A stretch of DNA of 64,000 bases, taken from positions 13,632-77,631 of the forward strand of contig JBBRDN010000001.1 in assembly GCA_038203875.1 (NCBI GenBank), read 5' to 3'. The position numbers and the translations under genes are program-made. The notes below the pieces were generated by a model. It was not told the origin of the DNA and did no database searches. It saw only the letters and a program-made list of their open reading frames with translations. The DNA comes from CANJSG01 sp038203875. GTDB taxonomy: Bacteria > Verrucomicrobiota > Verrucomicrobiia > Limisphaerales > CANJSG01. This document shows, one piece after another, positions 47,814 through 57,226 of the stretch (position 1 is its first letter; the number at the start of each line of letters is the position of its first letter).

Positions 47814-49589
47814 ATGGATCGTAAGTCCATCCTCGTCATCGCCCTGTCGCTCGGCCTGATCGTCCTGTGGCAGGTCGTGCTCGTTCCGAAGTTGTATCCG
47901 CCGAAGGTGGTGCCTGCGGGAAGTTCCAACCTGGTCGCGTCGGCTTCGAACGCCGTTGCCCCCTTGGTTCAGGCCGAAGTTGCAGCCTCGACAAATGTCC
48001 CGGTCCGACCGGTGACGTCGGTTGCCGAGCAGTTGATCGTCATCACCAATGGTGCCTCCGTCCTTACCTTCACGTCGCACGGCGGTGGCGTGAGGGAGAT
48101 TGGCCTGACGAACTACAAGGCCATCATTTCGCGCGACCGGAAGACCAACAGCGGGCCGCAGGCGGTCGCCACCTTGAATGCCGGAGCGCAGTTGCCCGCG
48201 TTGTCCCTGCTTGGCGGCGCGGCCCTGGAAGGCGACGGAATCTATGCGCTTACCCAGGTCGGCGCGGGCGTTAGAGCCGAGAAGGCGCTGCCCGGTGGTC
48301 TGGTCATCATCAAAGAATTTCTCCCGACCTCGAACTATCTCATCAGTGCCAGCACGCGGCTCGAGAACCGGGGAACCCAGCCGCTGCTCATCCCGGAGCA
48401 CCAGTTCCTCGTGGGCACTTCCACGCCTCTTACTCCGCATGACCTGCCGCTCAATCAGGGCGCGATGTGGTATGACGGTGGAACCCCTACGCTTGCGGAT
48501 GAAGGATGGTTCGCGAATCGCACCCTTGGATGCATCCCCGGAACGCCGCGAACCGAGTATCGCGCCGGCAACAGCAACGTGGTCTGGGCCGAGGTCCACA
48601 ACCAGTTCTTCGCCATTGCGGTCATTCCCGCGACGAACCAGCCGCCAGCCGCCGTCTACGTAAAACACTTTGACCTGCCGCCGCCTTCCAAGGCCGTCGT
48701 CGATGCAGACTCACGGGCCAACCTGAAACCCGTCGCCTTCCAGGCCGGACTGGTCTACCCGGCGCAAAGCCTCGCGGCGGGCGAATCGATCTTCCGCGGA
48801 TATACCGTCTATGCCGGACCGAAGGAGTATGACCGCGTCGCCAACATCGGCACCGAGCTGAACAACAACCTCGACGCGTTGATGAACTTCGGCCGGTTCT
48901 TCGGCTTCTTCGCCCGCATCCTTTTAATCGCGATGAACGGCCTGCACGGTCTGGGCCTTTCCTACGGCCTCGCGATCATCGCGATCACGATCATCATCAA
49001 GCTCCTTTTCTGGCCCCTGACCAACGCTTCGACGAAGTCGATGAAGCGCATGGCGGCGCTCCAGCCGCAGATGAAGGCCATTGCCGAAAAGTATAAGGAC
49101 GATCCGCAGAAGAAGAACCTGAAGACGATGGAGTTCATGAAGGAACACAAGGTCAGCCCCGTGGCCGGCTGCATCCCCATCTTCATCCAGATCCCGGTGT
49201 TCATCGGCTTCTACACGATGCTGAACAGCGCGATCGAACTTCGGGGCGCCAGTTTCCTCTGGGCCTTCGACCTGTCGCAGCCCGACTACCTCTTCACCAT
49301 CCCGGGACTGGGTCTGCCGTTCCACCTGATGCCGTTCTTCTGGGCCGCGAGCACCTGGTGGCAGACCAGCCTGACGCCGACATCCCCGGGCATGGACCCC
49401 GCGCAGCAGAAGATGATGAAGCTGATGCCGTTCATGTTCTTCTTCTTCCTCTACAGCACGGCCTCCGGTCTTACCGTCTACTGGACCGTGCAGAACCTGC
49501 TGAGCGTGCTCCAGACCAAGATCACCAAAGCCGGCGAAGACCCGGCCAACAAGGCCAAGAAGGCCGTCATCGTGAAGGCCAAGAAGTAG
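47814..49589 (+). CDS. yidC: Membrane protein insertase YidC
   Basis: 591 residues, ATG at 47814. N-terminal signal anchor (SILVIALSLGLIVLWQVVLV), a large periplasmic beta domain (about 60-360) and the conserved five-helix insertase core starting near 375 (GLSYGLAIIAITIIIKLLFW, IPVFIGFYTMLNSAIELR, MPFMFFFFLYSTASGLTVYW). The presence of the periplasmic domain marks the Gram-negative form. Inserts and folds inner-membrane proteins with or without SecYEG. Basic Lys-rich C-terminal tail. Confidence 0.95.
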   Translation: MDRKSILVIALSLGLIVLWQVVLVPKLYPPKVVPAGSSNLVASASNAVAPLVQAEVAASTNVPVRPVTSVAEQLIVITNGASVLTFTSHGGGVREIGLTNYKAIISRDRKTNSGPQAVATLNAGAQLPALSLLGGAALEGDGIYALTQVGAGVRAEKALPGGLVIIKEFLPTSNYLISASTRLENRGTQPLLIPEHQFLVGTSTPLTPHDLPLNQGAMWYDGGTPTLADEGWFANRTLGCIPGTPRTEYRAGNSNVVWAEVHNQFFAIAVIPATNQPPAAVYVKHFDLPPPSKAVVDADSRANLKPVAFQAGLVYPAQSLAAGESIFRGYTVYAGPKEYDRVANIGTELNNNLDALMNFGRFFGFFARILLIAMNGLHGLGLSYGLAIIAITIIIKLLFWPLTNASTKSMKRMAALQPQMKAIAEKYKDDPQKKNLKTMEFMKEHKVSPVAGCIPIFIQIPVFIGFYTMLNSAIELRGASFLWAFDLSQPDYLFTIPGLGLPFHLMPFFWAASTWWQTSLTPTSPGMDPAQQKMMKLMPFMFFFFLYSTASGLTVYWTVQNLLSVLQTKITKAGEDPANKAKKAVIVKAKK

Positions 49590-49624
49590 CCCGACGCCGC
49601 CGGACCCGAAACACTTTCACCACC

Positions 49625-50080
49625 ATGTCAGCCATCGCCAAAACCACGCTTGAAGAACTCCTCAAACACCTCGGCTTCGAAGCCACGGTCGAGGAGCTCC
49701 CCTCCGAAGACGGTATTCTTCTCAACGTCACCACCGCCGACTCCGCCGCCCTGATCGGCCGGGCCGGGCAGACCTTGGCGGATCTCCAGTCGCTCTTGAA
49801 CCGCCTCGTGCTGCAGAAGGATTCCACCATCCCGCGCGTCACCGTCGATGTCGGAGGCTTCCGCCAGCAGAACGCCCTGGCCCTCGTCCAGAAGGCCAAG
49901 GAAGGCGCCGAACGCGTCCGCCGTTTCGGCGACGTCGTCGAACTGGAGCCGATGAATTCCTATGACCGCCGCGTCGTCCACCAGTCGCTCAAGGACGATC
50001 CGGACATCGAGAGCCATAGCGTCGAGATCGAAGGATCCGCCAAGAAGGTCATCATCCTCCGCCCGAAGAGCGCGGCTTGA
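49625..50080 (+). CDS. jag: Jag/KhpB-like KH-R3H RNA-binding protein
   Basis: 151 residues from ATG 49625. KH domain with SAALIGRAGQTLADLQSLLN (GxxG loop GRAG) followed by an R3H-like domain (ELEPMNSYDRRVVHQSLKDD, whose arginine and histidine match the R3H motif). There is no N-terminal Jag domain, so this is the short form. It follows yidC by 35 bases in the conserved order, and a strong terminator comes 28 bases after the stop. Confidence 0.9.
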   Translation: MSAIAKTTLEELLKHLGFEATVEELPSEDGILLNVTTADSAALIGRAGQTLADLQSLLNRLVLQKDSTIPRVTVDVGGFRQQNALALVQKAKEGAERVRRFGDVVELEPMNSYDRRVVHQSLKDDPDIESHSVEIEGSAKKVIILRPKSAA

Positions 50081-50108
50081 TCCGCCGGCCTGTAGGGAAA
50101 CGATTCTA

Positions 50109-50138
50109 AAAGAGCCGCGCATCACAGCGCGGCTCTTT
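50109..50138 (+). terminator. Intrinsic terminator of the rpmH-jag operon
   Basis: Perfect 12-bp stem AAAGAGCCGCGC (50109-50120) and GCGCGGCTCTTT (50127-50138), loop ATCACA, then CAATTTC. Also serves the convergent acyl-CoA ligase gene. Confidence 0.88.
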
Positions 50139-50165
50139 CAATTTCAGGACAGCCTCCGACCGCTG

Positions 50166-51665
50166 TCAGTCCTCCCGCTTCGTGGCGTGCAGCTTGCGCA
50201 GTTCGGTCTTCAGGATCTTGCCGGTGGCGTTGCGGGGAAGCGCGGGCAGGACGAAAGCACGGCGGGGGACCTTGTAGTCGGCGAGGTGGCTTTTGAGGAA
50301 CTCGATCAGGGCGCGCTCATCGAGCGTGATGCCGTGGTCGAGTGAAACATACGCGACAGCCCGTTCTCCGCGGCGGTCGCAGGGTTCGCCGATCACGGCT
50401 GCTTCGCGGATGCCCGGGAACTTGTAGAGCACCTCCTCGATCTCGCGTGGATACACGTTCATGCCGTTCGGCTTCAGCATGTCCTTCTTCCGGTCGGTGA
50501 TGTAGAAGTAGCCGTCGGGGTCGGCTTTGCCGATGTCGCCTGTGAGGAGCCATTCCTCGCGCATGGATGCGGCGGTCGCGGTCGGGTTGTTCCAGTAGCC
50601 AGCCATGACGTTGCCGCCCCGGACGCAGATTTCGCCTTCTTCTCCGTCAGCGAGGAAATTGCCCGACGCGTCCTGCACTGAGACTTCCACGCCATGGATC
50701 GGCACGCCGATGGAGCCGGCTTTCCACGGGCCCTGGACCGGGTTGATGGTGACGACGGGGCTGGCTTCGCTGAGGCCGTAGCCCTCGATCAGGGGGACTT
50801 CCGGGAACCGCTCGGTGAACATCCGCAGGATCTCGCCGGGCAACGGACCTGCGCCGCTGATGCAGAGGCGGAGCGGCAGTTTGATCCCGGCAGGAAGGCC
50901 GGCCAAAGCGCGGAAGAGCGAGGCCATCGCGGGCAGGATGGAGCCGCGGTTGGCAATGATTTCCTGCACCATCGCCTTCTGTTGCGTCAGGCCCCGGACG
51001 AGGACGATCGAACCGCCGGTGAGCAGCGGCAACAGGATGCAGACCGTCAGCATGAAGCTGTGGAACATCGGCAGGAGGAGAACGAAACGGTCGTGGTCGA
51101 CGATGCGGAGAACCTTCCGGCAGGACTCGACGTTGTGGAGCAGGTTGCCGTGCGTGAGCATCGCGCCCTTCGGATGGCCGGTCGTTCCGGAGGTGTAGAC
51201 GATGACCGCGAGATCGCCGGATGTGCGCGTGGCGAGCGGAGCGGCTTCGGTCCTGGCCTGTCCGAGATCCTCCAGGTGTTCGATGTCCCATGTGCGCAGA
51301 TCCGGCAGCCTGTCACGGAGGACCGCCAGCGTCTCCTCCATCGCCTGTTCCGCCAGCAGCACGTCGACTCCCGCGTCATTGATGATGAAAGTGATTTCGT
51401 CCGGCTTGAGGAACGTGTTGAAAGGAACCACCACGGCGCCGGCCATCAGCACGCCGAACATCGCGGGCACGAACTCGGGACGATTCTTCAGCAGCAGGCC
51501 GACGCGCATGCCGGGCTCCACGCCGAATTTCTCCTTGAGCAGATGGGCCACGGCCCGCGCCTGATGCAGTAGTGCGCCGTAAAGCACGGAGGAATCGCCC
51601 CAGTGGATCGCGGGCTTGTCCATCGACGCCGTGGCCGAGTTGGTGAAGGCGGAAGCGAGGTTCAT
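50166..51665 (-). CDS. AMP-forming acyl-CoA synthetase (long-chain fatty acid-CoA ligase type)
   Basis: 499 residues, ATG at 51665. ANL superfamily enzyme that adenylates a carboxylic acid and transfers it to CoA. A3 loop IVYTSGTTGHPKGAMLTHGN, A5 GYGLSEASPVVTINP, A7 WLLTGDIGKADPDGYFYITD and A10 PRNATGKILKTELR with the catalytic lysine are all intact. Acid specificity unknown; the size fits medium/long-chain ligases. TAACGT 7 bases upstream of the ATG could be a -10 box. Divergent from hpnA-like gene. Confidence 0.9.
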   Translation of the reverse strand: MNLASAFTNSATASMDKPAIHWGDSSVLYGALLHQARAVAHLLKEKFGVEPGMRVGLLLKNRPEFVPAMFGVLMAGAVVVPFNTFLKPDEITFIINDAGVDVLLAEQAMEETLAVLRDRLPDLRTWDIEHLEDLGQARTEAAPLATRTSGDLAVIVYTSGTTGHPKGAMLTHGNLLHNVESCRKVLRIVDHDRFVLLLPMFHSFMLTVCILLPLLTGGSIVLVRGLTQQKAMVQEIIANRGSILPAMASLFRALAGLPAGIKLPLRLCISGAGPLPGEILRMFTERFPEVPLIEGYGLSEASPVVTINPVQGPWKAGSIGVPIHGVEVSVQDASGNFLADGEEGEICVRGGNVMAGYWNNPTATAASMREEWLLTGDIGKADPDGYFYITDRKKDMLKPNGMNVYPREIEEVLYKFPGIREAAVIGEPCDRRGERAVAYVSLDHGITLDERALIEFLKSHLADYKVPRRAFVLPALPRNATGKILKTELRKLHATKRED

Positions 51666-51807
51666 GCTTCCGACGTTAGCGATGAGTTTTGAAAAATGAA
51701 GCGCCGGTTGTGTGGTGGCCTTCCGTCATTGGTCGGATGCCCGTTGGATCGAGGTGGATCGAACCTTTTGCTTCCGGTGTCGCCCCGTGTCGTCTACACC
51801 CGCCGCG

Positions 51808-52818
51808 ATGGCTGGAACCTGTTTTGTCACCGGAGCCTCGGGCTTCATTGGCGCGAACCTCGTCCACGCGCTCAACGCGCGCGGATTCGCCGTGCGCGCC
51901 CTGCTTCGGCCCGGGGCCGATCTGCGTGGACTCGAAGGTGCCGACTACGAGGCCGTTCCCGGCGATCTGCTTGATTCACCGACGAAGCTCGCTGCCGCCA
52001 TGCGCGGCTGCGACCGGTGTTTCCACGTCGCCGCCAGCTACCACCTGTGGCTCCGCGACTACGTGCCCATGTATGCCGCCAATGTTGACGGCACGCGCAA
52101 CCTCCTCACCGCCGCCGCCGAGGCCGGCTGTTCCCGGATCGTCTACACCAGCACCGTCGGCTGCATCGGGTTGCCCAAAGCGGACGGGCAGGGACGCTTC
52201 ACACCGACCGACGAAGCCACGCCCGTCTCCGAGGCGCAGATGAGCAACCACTACAAGATCTCCAAGTGGCGCGGCGAAGTCGTCGCCCGCGAATTTGCCG
52301 CGAAGGGATTGCCCGTTGTCATCGTGAATCCCAGCGCGCCCGTCGGTCCGCGCGACGTGAAACCCACGCCCACCGGCAAGGTCATCGTCGACTTCATCCA
52401 TCGCCGGATGCCCGCCTATCTCGACACGGGCTTGAACTGGGTCCACGTCCGCGACGTCGCTGAGGGTCACATCCTCGCGGCGGAGAAGGGCCGGATCGGC
52501 GAGCGCTACATCCTCGGAAACGCCGACGGCAACTGGTCGATGAAGGAGGCGTTGCTGGCCTTGCAGGAGGTCTCCGGCGTGCCCGCGCCGAAGATGCGCG
52601 TGCCCTACTTCGTGGCCTACGCCGCCGCCGTGGTGGACGAAGGCGTCTCCAAGCTGACCGGCAAACCGCCGAAGGCCCCGTTGGCCGGCGTGAAGATGGC
52701 GGCCTACAAGATGTGGTTCAGCCCGGCCAAAGCCATCCGCGAACTCGGCTTGCCGCAGACATCGCCCAAGCAGGCACTGGCCGACGCAGTGGAATGGTTC
52801 CGGGCGAAGGGATATTGA
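51808..52818 (+). CDS. hpnA: HpnA-type NAD-dependent sugar epimerase/dehydratase
   Basis: 336 residues from ATG 51808. Extended SDR: dinucleotide loop TGASGFIGANL, VDGTRNLLTAA, catalytic Thr/Tyr/Lys in YTSTVGCIGLP and HYKISKWRGE. FHVAASYHLWLRDYVPMYAA matches the hopanoid-associated epimerase HpnA rather than dihydroflavonol reductase. HpnA is linked to hopanoid side-chain biosynthesis, but no squalene-hopene cyclase or other hpn gene is in the window. Confidence 0.78.
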   Translation: MAGTCFVTGASGFIGANLVHALNARGFAVRALLRPGADLRGLEGADYEAVPGDLLDSPTKLAAAMRGCDRCFHVAASYHLWLRDYVPMYAANVDGTRNLLTAAAEAGCSRIVYTSTVGCIGLPKADGQGRFTPTDEATPVSEAQMSNHYKISKWRGEVVAREFAAKGLPVVIVNPSAPVGPRDVKPTPTGKVIVDFIHRRMPAYLDTGLNWVHVRDVAEGHILAAEKGRIGERYILGNADGNWSMKEALLALQEVSGVPAPKMRVPYFVAYAAAVVDEGVSKLTGKPPKAPLAGVKMAAYKMWFSPAKAIRELGLPQTSPKQALADAVEWFRAKGY

Positions 52819-53325
52819 ATGCTCTCCTGTTTCACCAGTAGTCGAAAGAAATTCAGGAACATCGGATTCATTTCACGAATCATGGTTGGCGCACTGTGCC
52901 TCCTGATGACCGGGTGTGCATTGCTGTTCAGTTCTGGAGACAAGGAGATTGGTGTGATCCCGGCTGGATCGGCTTCTAGTTTTCAATTTCGCACGGTGCT
53001 GCCGCAGCGAAGCCGGGCAATTCGATTTGTCGGAACTGATCCGAGCTCAACCAATCACATGGATGAGCGCGTCACCGTTTGGATTACCAATTCTTCAGCA
53101 AGGGTAATCTCTTTGCAGGTAGCAAACTCGTTCAAGGAAGTCGATCCGCACACCACAGAGCAACTTTATGATGGGAGGTTGTCGTCGCTACTCAGCGGCG
53201 AGACGCTGCCTGTTTCAAGTTGGTCAGGGCGTGCGTCGTGCGGAATCCTGGTTCGTTTTCCAACGAACACCTACCGTCCAGCTCCAATCCGGGTCGTCGT
53301 TTCGTATTCCTCACCGCCGCTGTGA
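52819..53325 (+). CDS. Putative lipoprotein of unknown function
   Basis: 168 residues from ATG 52819, which follows the hpnA stop directly; an in-frame ATG at 52882 gives a shorter signal (MVGALCLLMTGC) and is equally likely. Lipobox LMTGC predicts lipid anchoring. The mature domain is beta-rich (VTVWITNSSARVISLQVANS) without a known family. Composition is less GC-rich than neighbours, as in the lipoprotein at 2391, suggesting a non-core gene. Confidence 0.65.
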   Translation: MLSCFTSSRKKFRNIGFISRIMVGALCLLMTGCALLFSSGDKEIGVIPAGSASSFQFRTVLPQRSRAIRFVGTDPSSTNHMDERVTVWITNSSARVISLQVANSFKEVDPHTTEQLYDGRLSSLLSGETLPVSSWSGRASCGILVRFPTNTYRPAPIRVVVSYSSPPL

Positions 53326-53346
53326 CCTGCCGGCCTATAGCCCGTG

Positions 53347-54609
53347 TTACTCGCCCTTGGTCCGTTCGATCTTGGCGCCAAGCGCGTTCAGCTTGAGCTC
53401 CATCCTCTCGTAGCCGCGGTCGAGGTGGTAGACGCGGTTGACCTGGGTGGTTCCCTTGGCCGCGAGGCCGGCGATGACGAGCGCGGCCGATGCGCGGAGG
53501 TCGCTGGCCATGACGGGCGCGCCGCTGAGGGGACGGCCGCCCTTGACGATGGCGCTGGGGCCTTCGATGGAGATTTCCGCGCCAAGCCGGGCGAGTTCGC
53601 TCACATGCATGAAGCGGGCTTCGAAGATGCGTTCGGTGATGATGCTGATGCCGGGCGTGAGGCACATGAGGGCCATCATCTGCGCCTGCGCGTCGGTGGG
53701 GAACCCGGCGTAGGGCTGCGTGGTGATGTCGACGGGCTTGAGCTTGCGGCCGCGCGAGACCTTCAGGTCGGGGCCGACGCGGTCGAGCTTCACGCCCGCT
53801 TCGCGGAGCTTGTCGAGGACGGCGTGGAGATGGTCGGTGCGGATGCCCTTGAGCGTGACTTCGCCATCGGTCGCGGCGGCGGCGATGGCGTAGGTGGCGG
53901 CTTCGATGCGGTCGGGGATGACCTCGTGTTCCGCGCCGTGAAGTTCCTTCACGCCGGAGATGGTGATCGTGGGGCTGCCGGCCCCGGTGATGCGTGCGCC
54001 CATGGCATTGAGGAATTTCGCGAGGTCGATGACTTCGGGTTCGCAGGCGGCGGAGTCGATGACGGTGATGCCTTCCGCGAGCGTGGCGGCCATCATGACG
54101 TTGGCGGTGCCGAGAACGGTCGGGCCGGCGCGGCCACCAAGGAAGATGCTGGAGCCGACGAGATTCTTCGCGACGGCCTTCACGTCGCCGCCTTCGATGG
54201 TGATCTTCGCGCCGAGGGCCTCGAATCCCTTCAGATGAAGATCGATCGGCCGGGCGCCGATGATGCAGCCGCCGGGGAGGGAAACGGTGGCCTTGCGCGT
54301 GCGGCCGAGGAGGGGGCCCATGATGCAGACGGAGCCGCGCATCTTGCGGATGAGTTCGTAGTCGCCGACGGGCTTGAGCTTGGCGGCGCGGATGCGGACG
54401 CAGTCGCCGTCCCACTTCACCTCGCAGCCGAGCGATTCGAGGATTTGGCCCATGAAACGCACGTCGCTGAGGTTCGGCACGCGGCGGATGACGCACTCGC
54501 CGGAGGTGAGGAGCGTGGCGGCCATGAGCGGGAGCACGGCGTTCTTGGCGCCGCTGATCTGCACGTCGCCGTGGAGCGGCACGCCGCCTTTGATGAGAAA
54601 GCTGTCCAT
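53347..54609 (-). CDS. murA: UDP-N-acetylglucosamine 1-carboxyvinyltransferase
   Basis: 420 residues, ATG at 54609. First committed step of peptidoglycan synthesis: enolpyruvyl transfer to UDP-GlcNAc. The active-site cysteine lies in SLPGGCIIGARPIDLHLKGF; KNAVLPLMAATLLTSGEC near the start holds the UDP-GlcNAc-binding Lys-Asn, and QPYAGFPTDAQAQMMALM is the MurA-specific loop. Cys rather than Asp implies fosfomycin can bind. Its presence shows this lineage makes peptidoglycan. A DUF721 gene lies upstream. Confidence 0.96.
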   Translation of the reverse strand: MDSFLIKGGVPLHGDVQISGAKNAVLPLMAATLLTSGECVIRRVPNLSDVRFMGQILESLGCEVKWDGDCVRIRAAKLKPVGDYELIRKMRGSVCIMGPLLGRTRKATVSLPGGCIIGARPIDLHLKGFEALGAKITIEGGDVKAVAKNLVGSSIFLGGRAGPTVLGTANVMMAATLAEGITVIDSAACEPEVIDLAKFLNAMGARITGAGSPTITISGVKELHGAEHEVIPDRIEAATYAIAAAATDGEVTLKGIRTDHLHAVLDKLREAGVKLDRVGPDLKVSRGRKLKPVDITTQPYAGFPTDAQAQMMALMCLTPGISIITERIFEARFMHVSELARLGAEISIEGPSAIVKGGRPLSGAPVMASDLRASAALVIAGLAAKGTTQVNRVYHLDRGYERMELKLNALGAKIERTKGE

Positions 54610-54706
54610 GTCGGGTCTGGGGTAAATCGGGCGCGCGGATTAACTCCCGGCGGTTGCGGCGGAGCAATCAGGATTTGTTCTCCGGGCGAATCTTCCGCGC
54701 GAAAGC

Positions 54707-55114
54707 TCAGCCGACCCGGAACGAGATGCGCTGGATGAGCTGGGGGCCGAAGGCGCTCTGAAGACGTTGGAGGATCTCGCGGCGGCGGTAGCGGACGATC
54801 TCGTCGAGCCAGACGCTGCTGTCGACGGTGACAAAGAGCGTGCCGTTGCGGATGCCCGTCGGGTTGGCGTGGGCGGTGAGGGTCGGGTCGATCAGGTTCT
54901 TCCAGACTTGGAGGATCTCCGTCTCGGACTGGCGCTGCTCGATGCGGAGCTTCTGGAGGATGCCCGGCATGATCTCCCCGATCGTCTTGCCGACCCGGCG
55001 AAGGGCCTTGTCGTCCGATTCGAAGTCGCCGGTGCGCCACTGCGCCAGGATATCCTCCTTGGCGGAGCGTTTGCGGAAGATCCGCAGCGGCGGTGATTGG
55101 AACGGCGGACGCAC
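54707..55114 (-). CDS. DUF721 (DciA-like) protein
   Basis: 135 residues from GTG 55114. The DUF721 domain occupies the C-terminal 85 residues: LQVWKNLIDPTLTAHANPTG, then LFVTVDSSVWLDEIVRYRRR and IQRISFRVG. DciA proteins of this family load the replicative helicase DnaB in bacteria lacking DnaC. The N-terminus is basic and divergent. Located 97 bases upstream of murA on the same strand. Confidence 0.8.
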   Translation of the reverse strand: MRPPFQSPPLRIFRKRSAKEDILAQWRTGDFESDDKALRRVGKTIGEIMPGILQKLRIEQRQSETEILQVWKNLIDPTLTAHANPTGIRNGTLFVTVDSSVWLDEIVRYRRREILQRLQSAFGPQLIQRISFRVG

Positions 55115-55268
55115 GAGAACAGAAGCGCTCGATCCTCAGATCGAGTCAAGGGCGGTGTCGGATGTGGTTTGAGGCCGTGGCCCGCCTCCGAAGTTTTCTG
55201 TCACCATTGATCTGGCGGCTGGGTCGTTGTTTCCGGCTGAATCGGGGCTTCGGCACCGTTTTGCCAAG

Positions 55269-57008
55269 ATGATGTTCACACCCTTGTCGATGCGATCGCG
55301 GATGACAGAAGCGCTGGTGGGCTTCTGCGCTTTGATCTGGAGTCTTGACCAGGCAATTGCGGTGGATTCCGGCCCGACATTTACGAAGGACGTGGCGCCC
55401 ATCCTGTTCGCCAACTGTGCGTCGTGCCATCGGCCGGGTGAGGCGGCGCCGTTTCCGCTGCTGACCTACGACGACGCGCGGCGAAAGGCCAAGATGATCG
55501 TCGAGGTGACGGGCAAAGGATTGATGCCGCCCTGGATGCCGGACGCGCATCCGGCCGGCTGGATCGGCGAGCGTCGCCTGTCGACGAACGAGATCGCCCG
55601 GTTGAAGAGCTGGTTCGACGGCGGAATGCCAGAAGGAGCCGCCGCCGATCTTCCCAAGCCGCCCCAGTTCTCCGACGGGTGGCAGTTTGGAAAACCGGAC
55701 TTGATCGTCGAGATGCCCCGGACCTACACGCTTCCAGCGGAGGGAAAGGATGTTTACCGGAACTTCGTCCTGCCGGTTTCCCTGGCGGCTAAACGAAACG
55801 TCCGCGCAGTCGAGTTCCGGCCGGACAACCGTCGGATCGTTCACCACGCCTTCATCAAGATCGACACGACGGCCGGGGCCCGCTCGCGGGAGGCGCGTGA
55901 AACGGAGCCGGGGTTTCCTGGTCTGATGGCTTCGGAAGGGACGGCGATGCCCGAAGGGCAGTTCCTCAGTTGGCAACCAGGCCACGTAGCCTGCGTCTCG
56001 CCGGACGGGTTTCCGTGGGTGCTGGAACCGGGAACCGATCTGGTGCTGCAGCTCCACATGAACTCCACGGGCAAACCCGAGCCACTGCGGGTTAGCGTGG
56101 GGCTGTATTTCACGGACAAGCCCGCCGCCGCCAAACTCTTCAAGCTTCCCATGATGTCGCTGGCGCTCGACATCCCGGCGAACGCTCCGCATCATGTGGT
56201 CGAGGATCGCTTCGTCCTGCCGGTGGATGTGCAGGTGCTTGGGCTTCTCCCGCACGCGCACTACCTCGCGCGTGAAGTGGAGGGAACGGCGCGTCTGCCG
56301 GATGGCTCGACGCAGCCATTGATCCGGATCGGCCAATGGGATTTCAACTGGCAGACCGACTACAAGTTCCGCACGCCCGTCCACCTGCCGAAGGGGACCG
56401 AGGTGACGATGCGCTGGGTCTTCGACAATTCGACGGCCAATCCGCGCAACCCTTCCAATCCGCCGAAGCGGGTCCGCTTCGGAGCGCAGTCGTCCGACGA
56501 AATGGCCGAACTGTGGCTCCAGTTGCTCTGCCGGCCTTCGGAGCTCGCCGCGCTGGACGATGCGGAGCACGACCACATGTATCGGCAGATGCTCGTGGCG
56601 GAGGAACTCGCCGTGAAACAGGAGCCGACGAATGCCGAAGCGTATTTGAGACTCGGTCTGGTCCAGCTCAACGGAGGGAACCGGCCGGCGGCCGTTGCGG
56701 CGTTCAAGGAATCGCTCCGGCTGAATCCGACGCAGGACCGGCCGCATTACAACCTCGGGACCTTGGCCAAGCTGGAGGGCCGCGTGGACGAGGCGCGGAA
56801 GGAGTTCGAGGCCGCCATCGTCATCAATCCGGACAATGCCCGTGCCCACGGCAGCCTGGGGCTCATCCTGGCCGAGGCGCAGGAGTTGGACCGGGCGGAA
56901 TCGCATTTCGCCACCGCGCTTCGCGTGAATCCGGCGGACAAGGTGGCCGCCGAGATGCTCCGTCGCCTGAAGGAGTTGAAGGACTCGCAGGCCCCGGCCA
57001 AGCCGTGA
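55269..57008 (+). CDS. Haem (CxxCH) + copper monooxygenase-like + TPR protein
   Basis: 579 residues from ATG 55269 (ATG 55272 and 55284 are alternatives), with a signal peptide. CASCH at about 50-54 is a c-type haem site. The middle resembles copper type II ascorbate-dependent monooxygenases, and all expected ligands are visible: HH at 192-193, His263 in LQLHMNSTG, H329xH331 in PHAHY and Met412 in SSDEM. The end has three TPR motifs (LRLGLVQLNGGNRPAAVAAF onward). Exported; likely a redox enzyme or electron-accepting oxygenase, with TPRs for protein contacts. Confidence 0.85.
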   Translation: MMFTPLSMRSRMTEALVGFCALIWSLDQAIAVDSGPTFTKDVAPILFANCASCHRPGEAAPFPLLTYDDARRKAKMIVEVTGKGLMPPWMPDAHPAGWIGERRLSTNEIARLKSWFDGGMPEGAAADLPKPPQFSDGWQFGKPDLIVEMPRTYTLPAEGKDVYRNFVLPVSLAAKRNVRAVEFRPDNRRIVHHAFIKIDTTAGARSREARETEPGFPGLMASEGTAMPEGQFLSWQPGHVACVSPDGFPWVLEPGTDLVLQLHMNSTGKPEPLRVSVGLYFTDKPAAAKLFKLPMMSLALDIPANAPHHVVEDRFVLPVDVQVLGLLPHAHYLAREVEGTARLPDGSTQPLIRIGQWDFNWQTDYKFRTPVHLPKGTEVTMRWVFDNSTANPRNPSNPPKRVRFGAQSSDEMAELWLQLLCRPSELAALDDAEHDHMYRQMLVAEELAVKQEPTNAEAYLRLGLVQLNGGNRPAAVAAFKESLRLNPTQDRPHYNLGTLAKLEGRVDEARKEFEAAIVINPDNARAHGSLGLILAEAQELDRAESHFATALRVNPADKVAAEMLRRLKELKDSQAPAKP

Positions 57009-57226
57009 GCTCGGATGGAAGCTTCGGACCAAGGTCGGGTTTTCAGGGCGGTTGCTGGCTGCTAATCAGGGAATCGCCATGCGCTTCCTGTCAGCCTTGC
57101 GCTAAGTCGATTGTTCCTGCGATCCGGTGTTCCAGCATCCCGTCGGGATTGATCCCACCGGTTCCAACCACCGCATCACCGCGTGTCTTTCCTACTGCGA
57201 GGTCGAGGCCACCAAGGCCGCCGCTG
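57009..57226. other. Intergenic, no feature seen
   Basis: 218 bases after the haem/copper/TPR gene. I see no convincing frame, hairpin or promoter. It begins the 757-base low-information gap before PTS enzyme I, in which two short frames are doubtful. Confidence 0.4.

Noticed and set aside
55146..57032. 628-codon minus-strand frame opposite the haem/copper/TPR gene
   Set aside because: Antisense to a gene with clear haem and copper ligands and TPRs; no start context or motif of its own.
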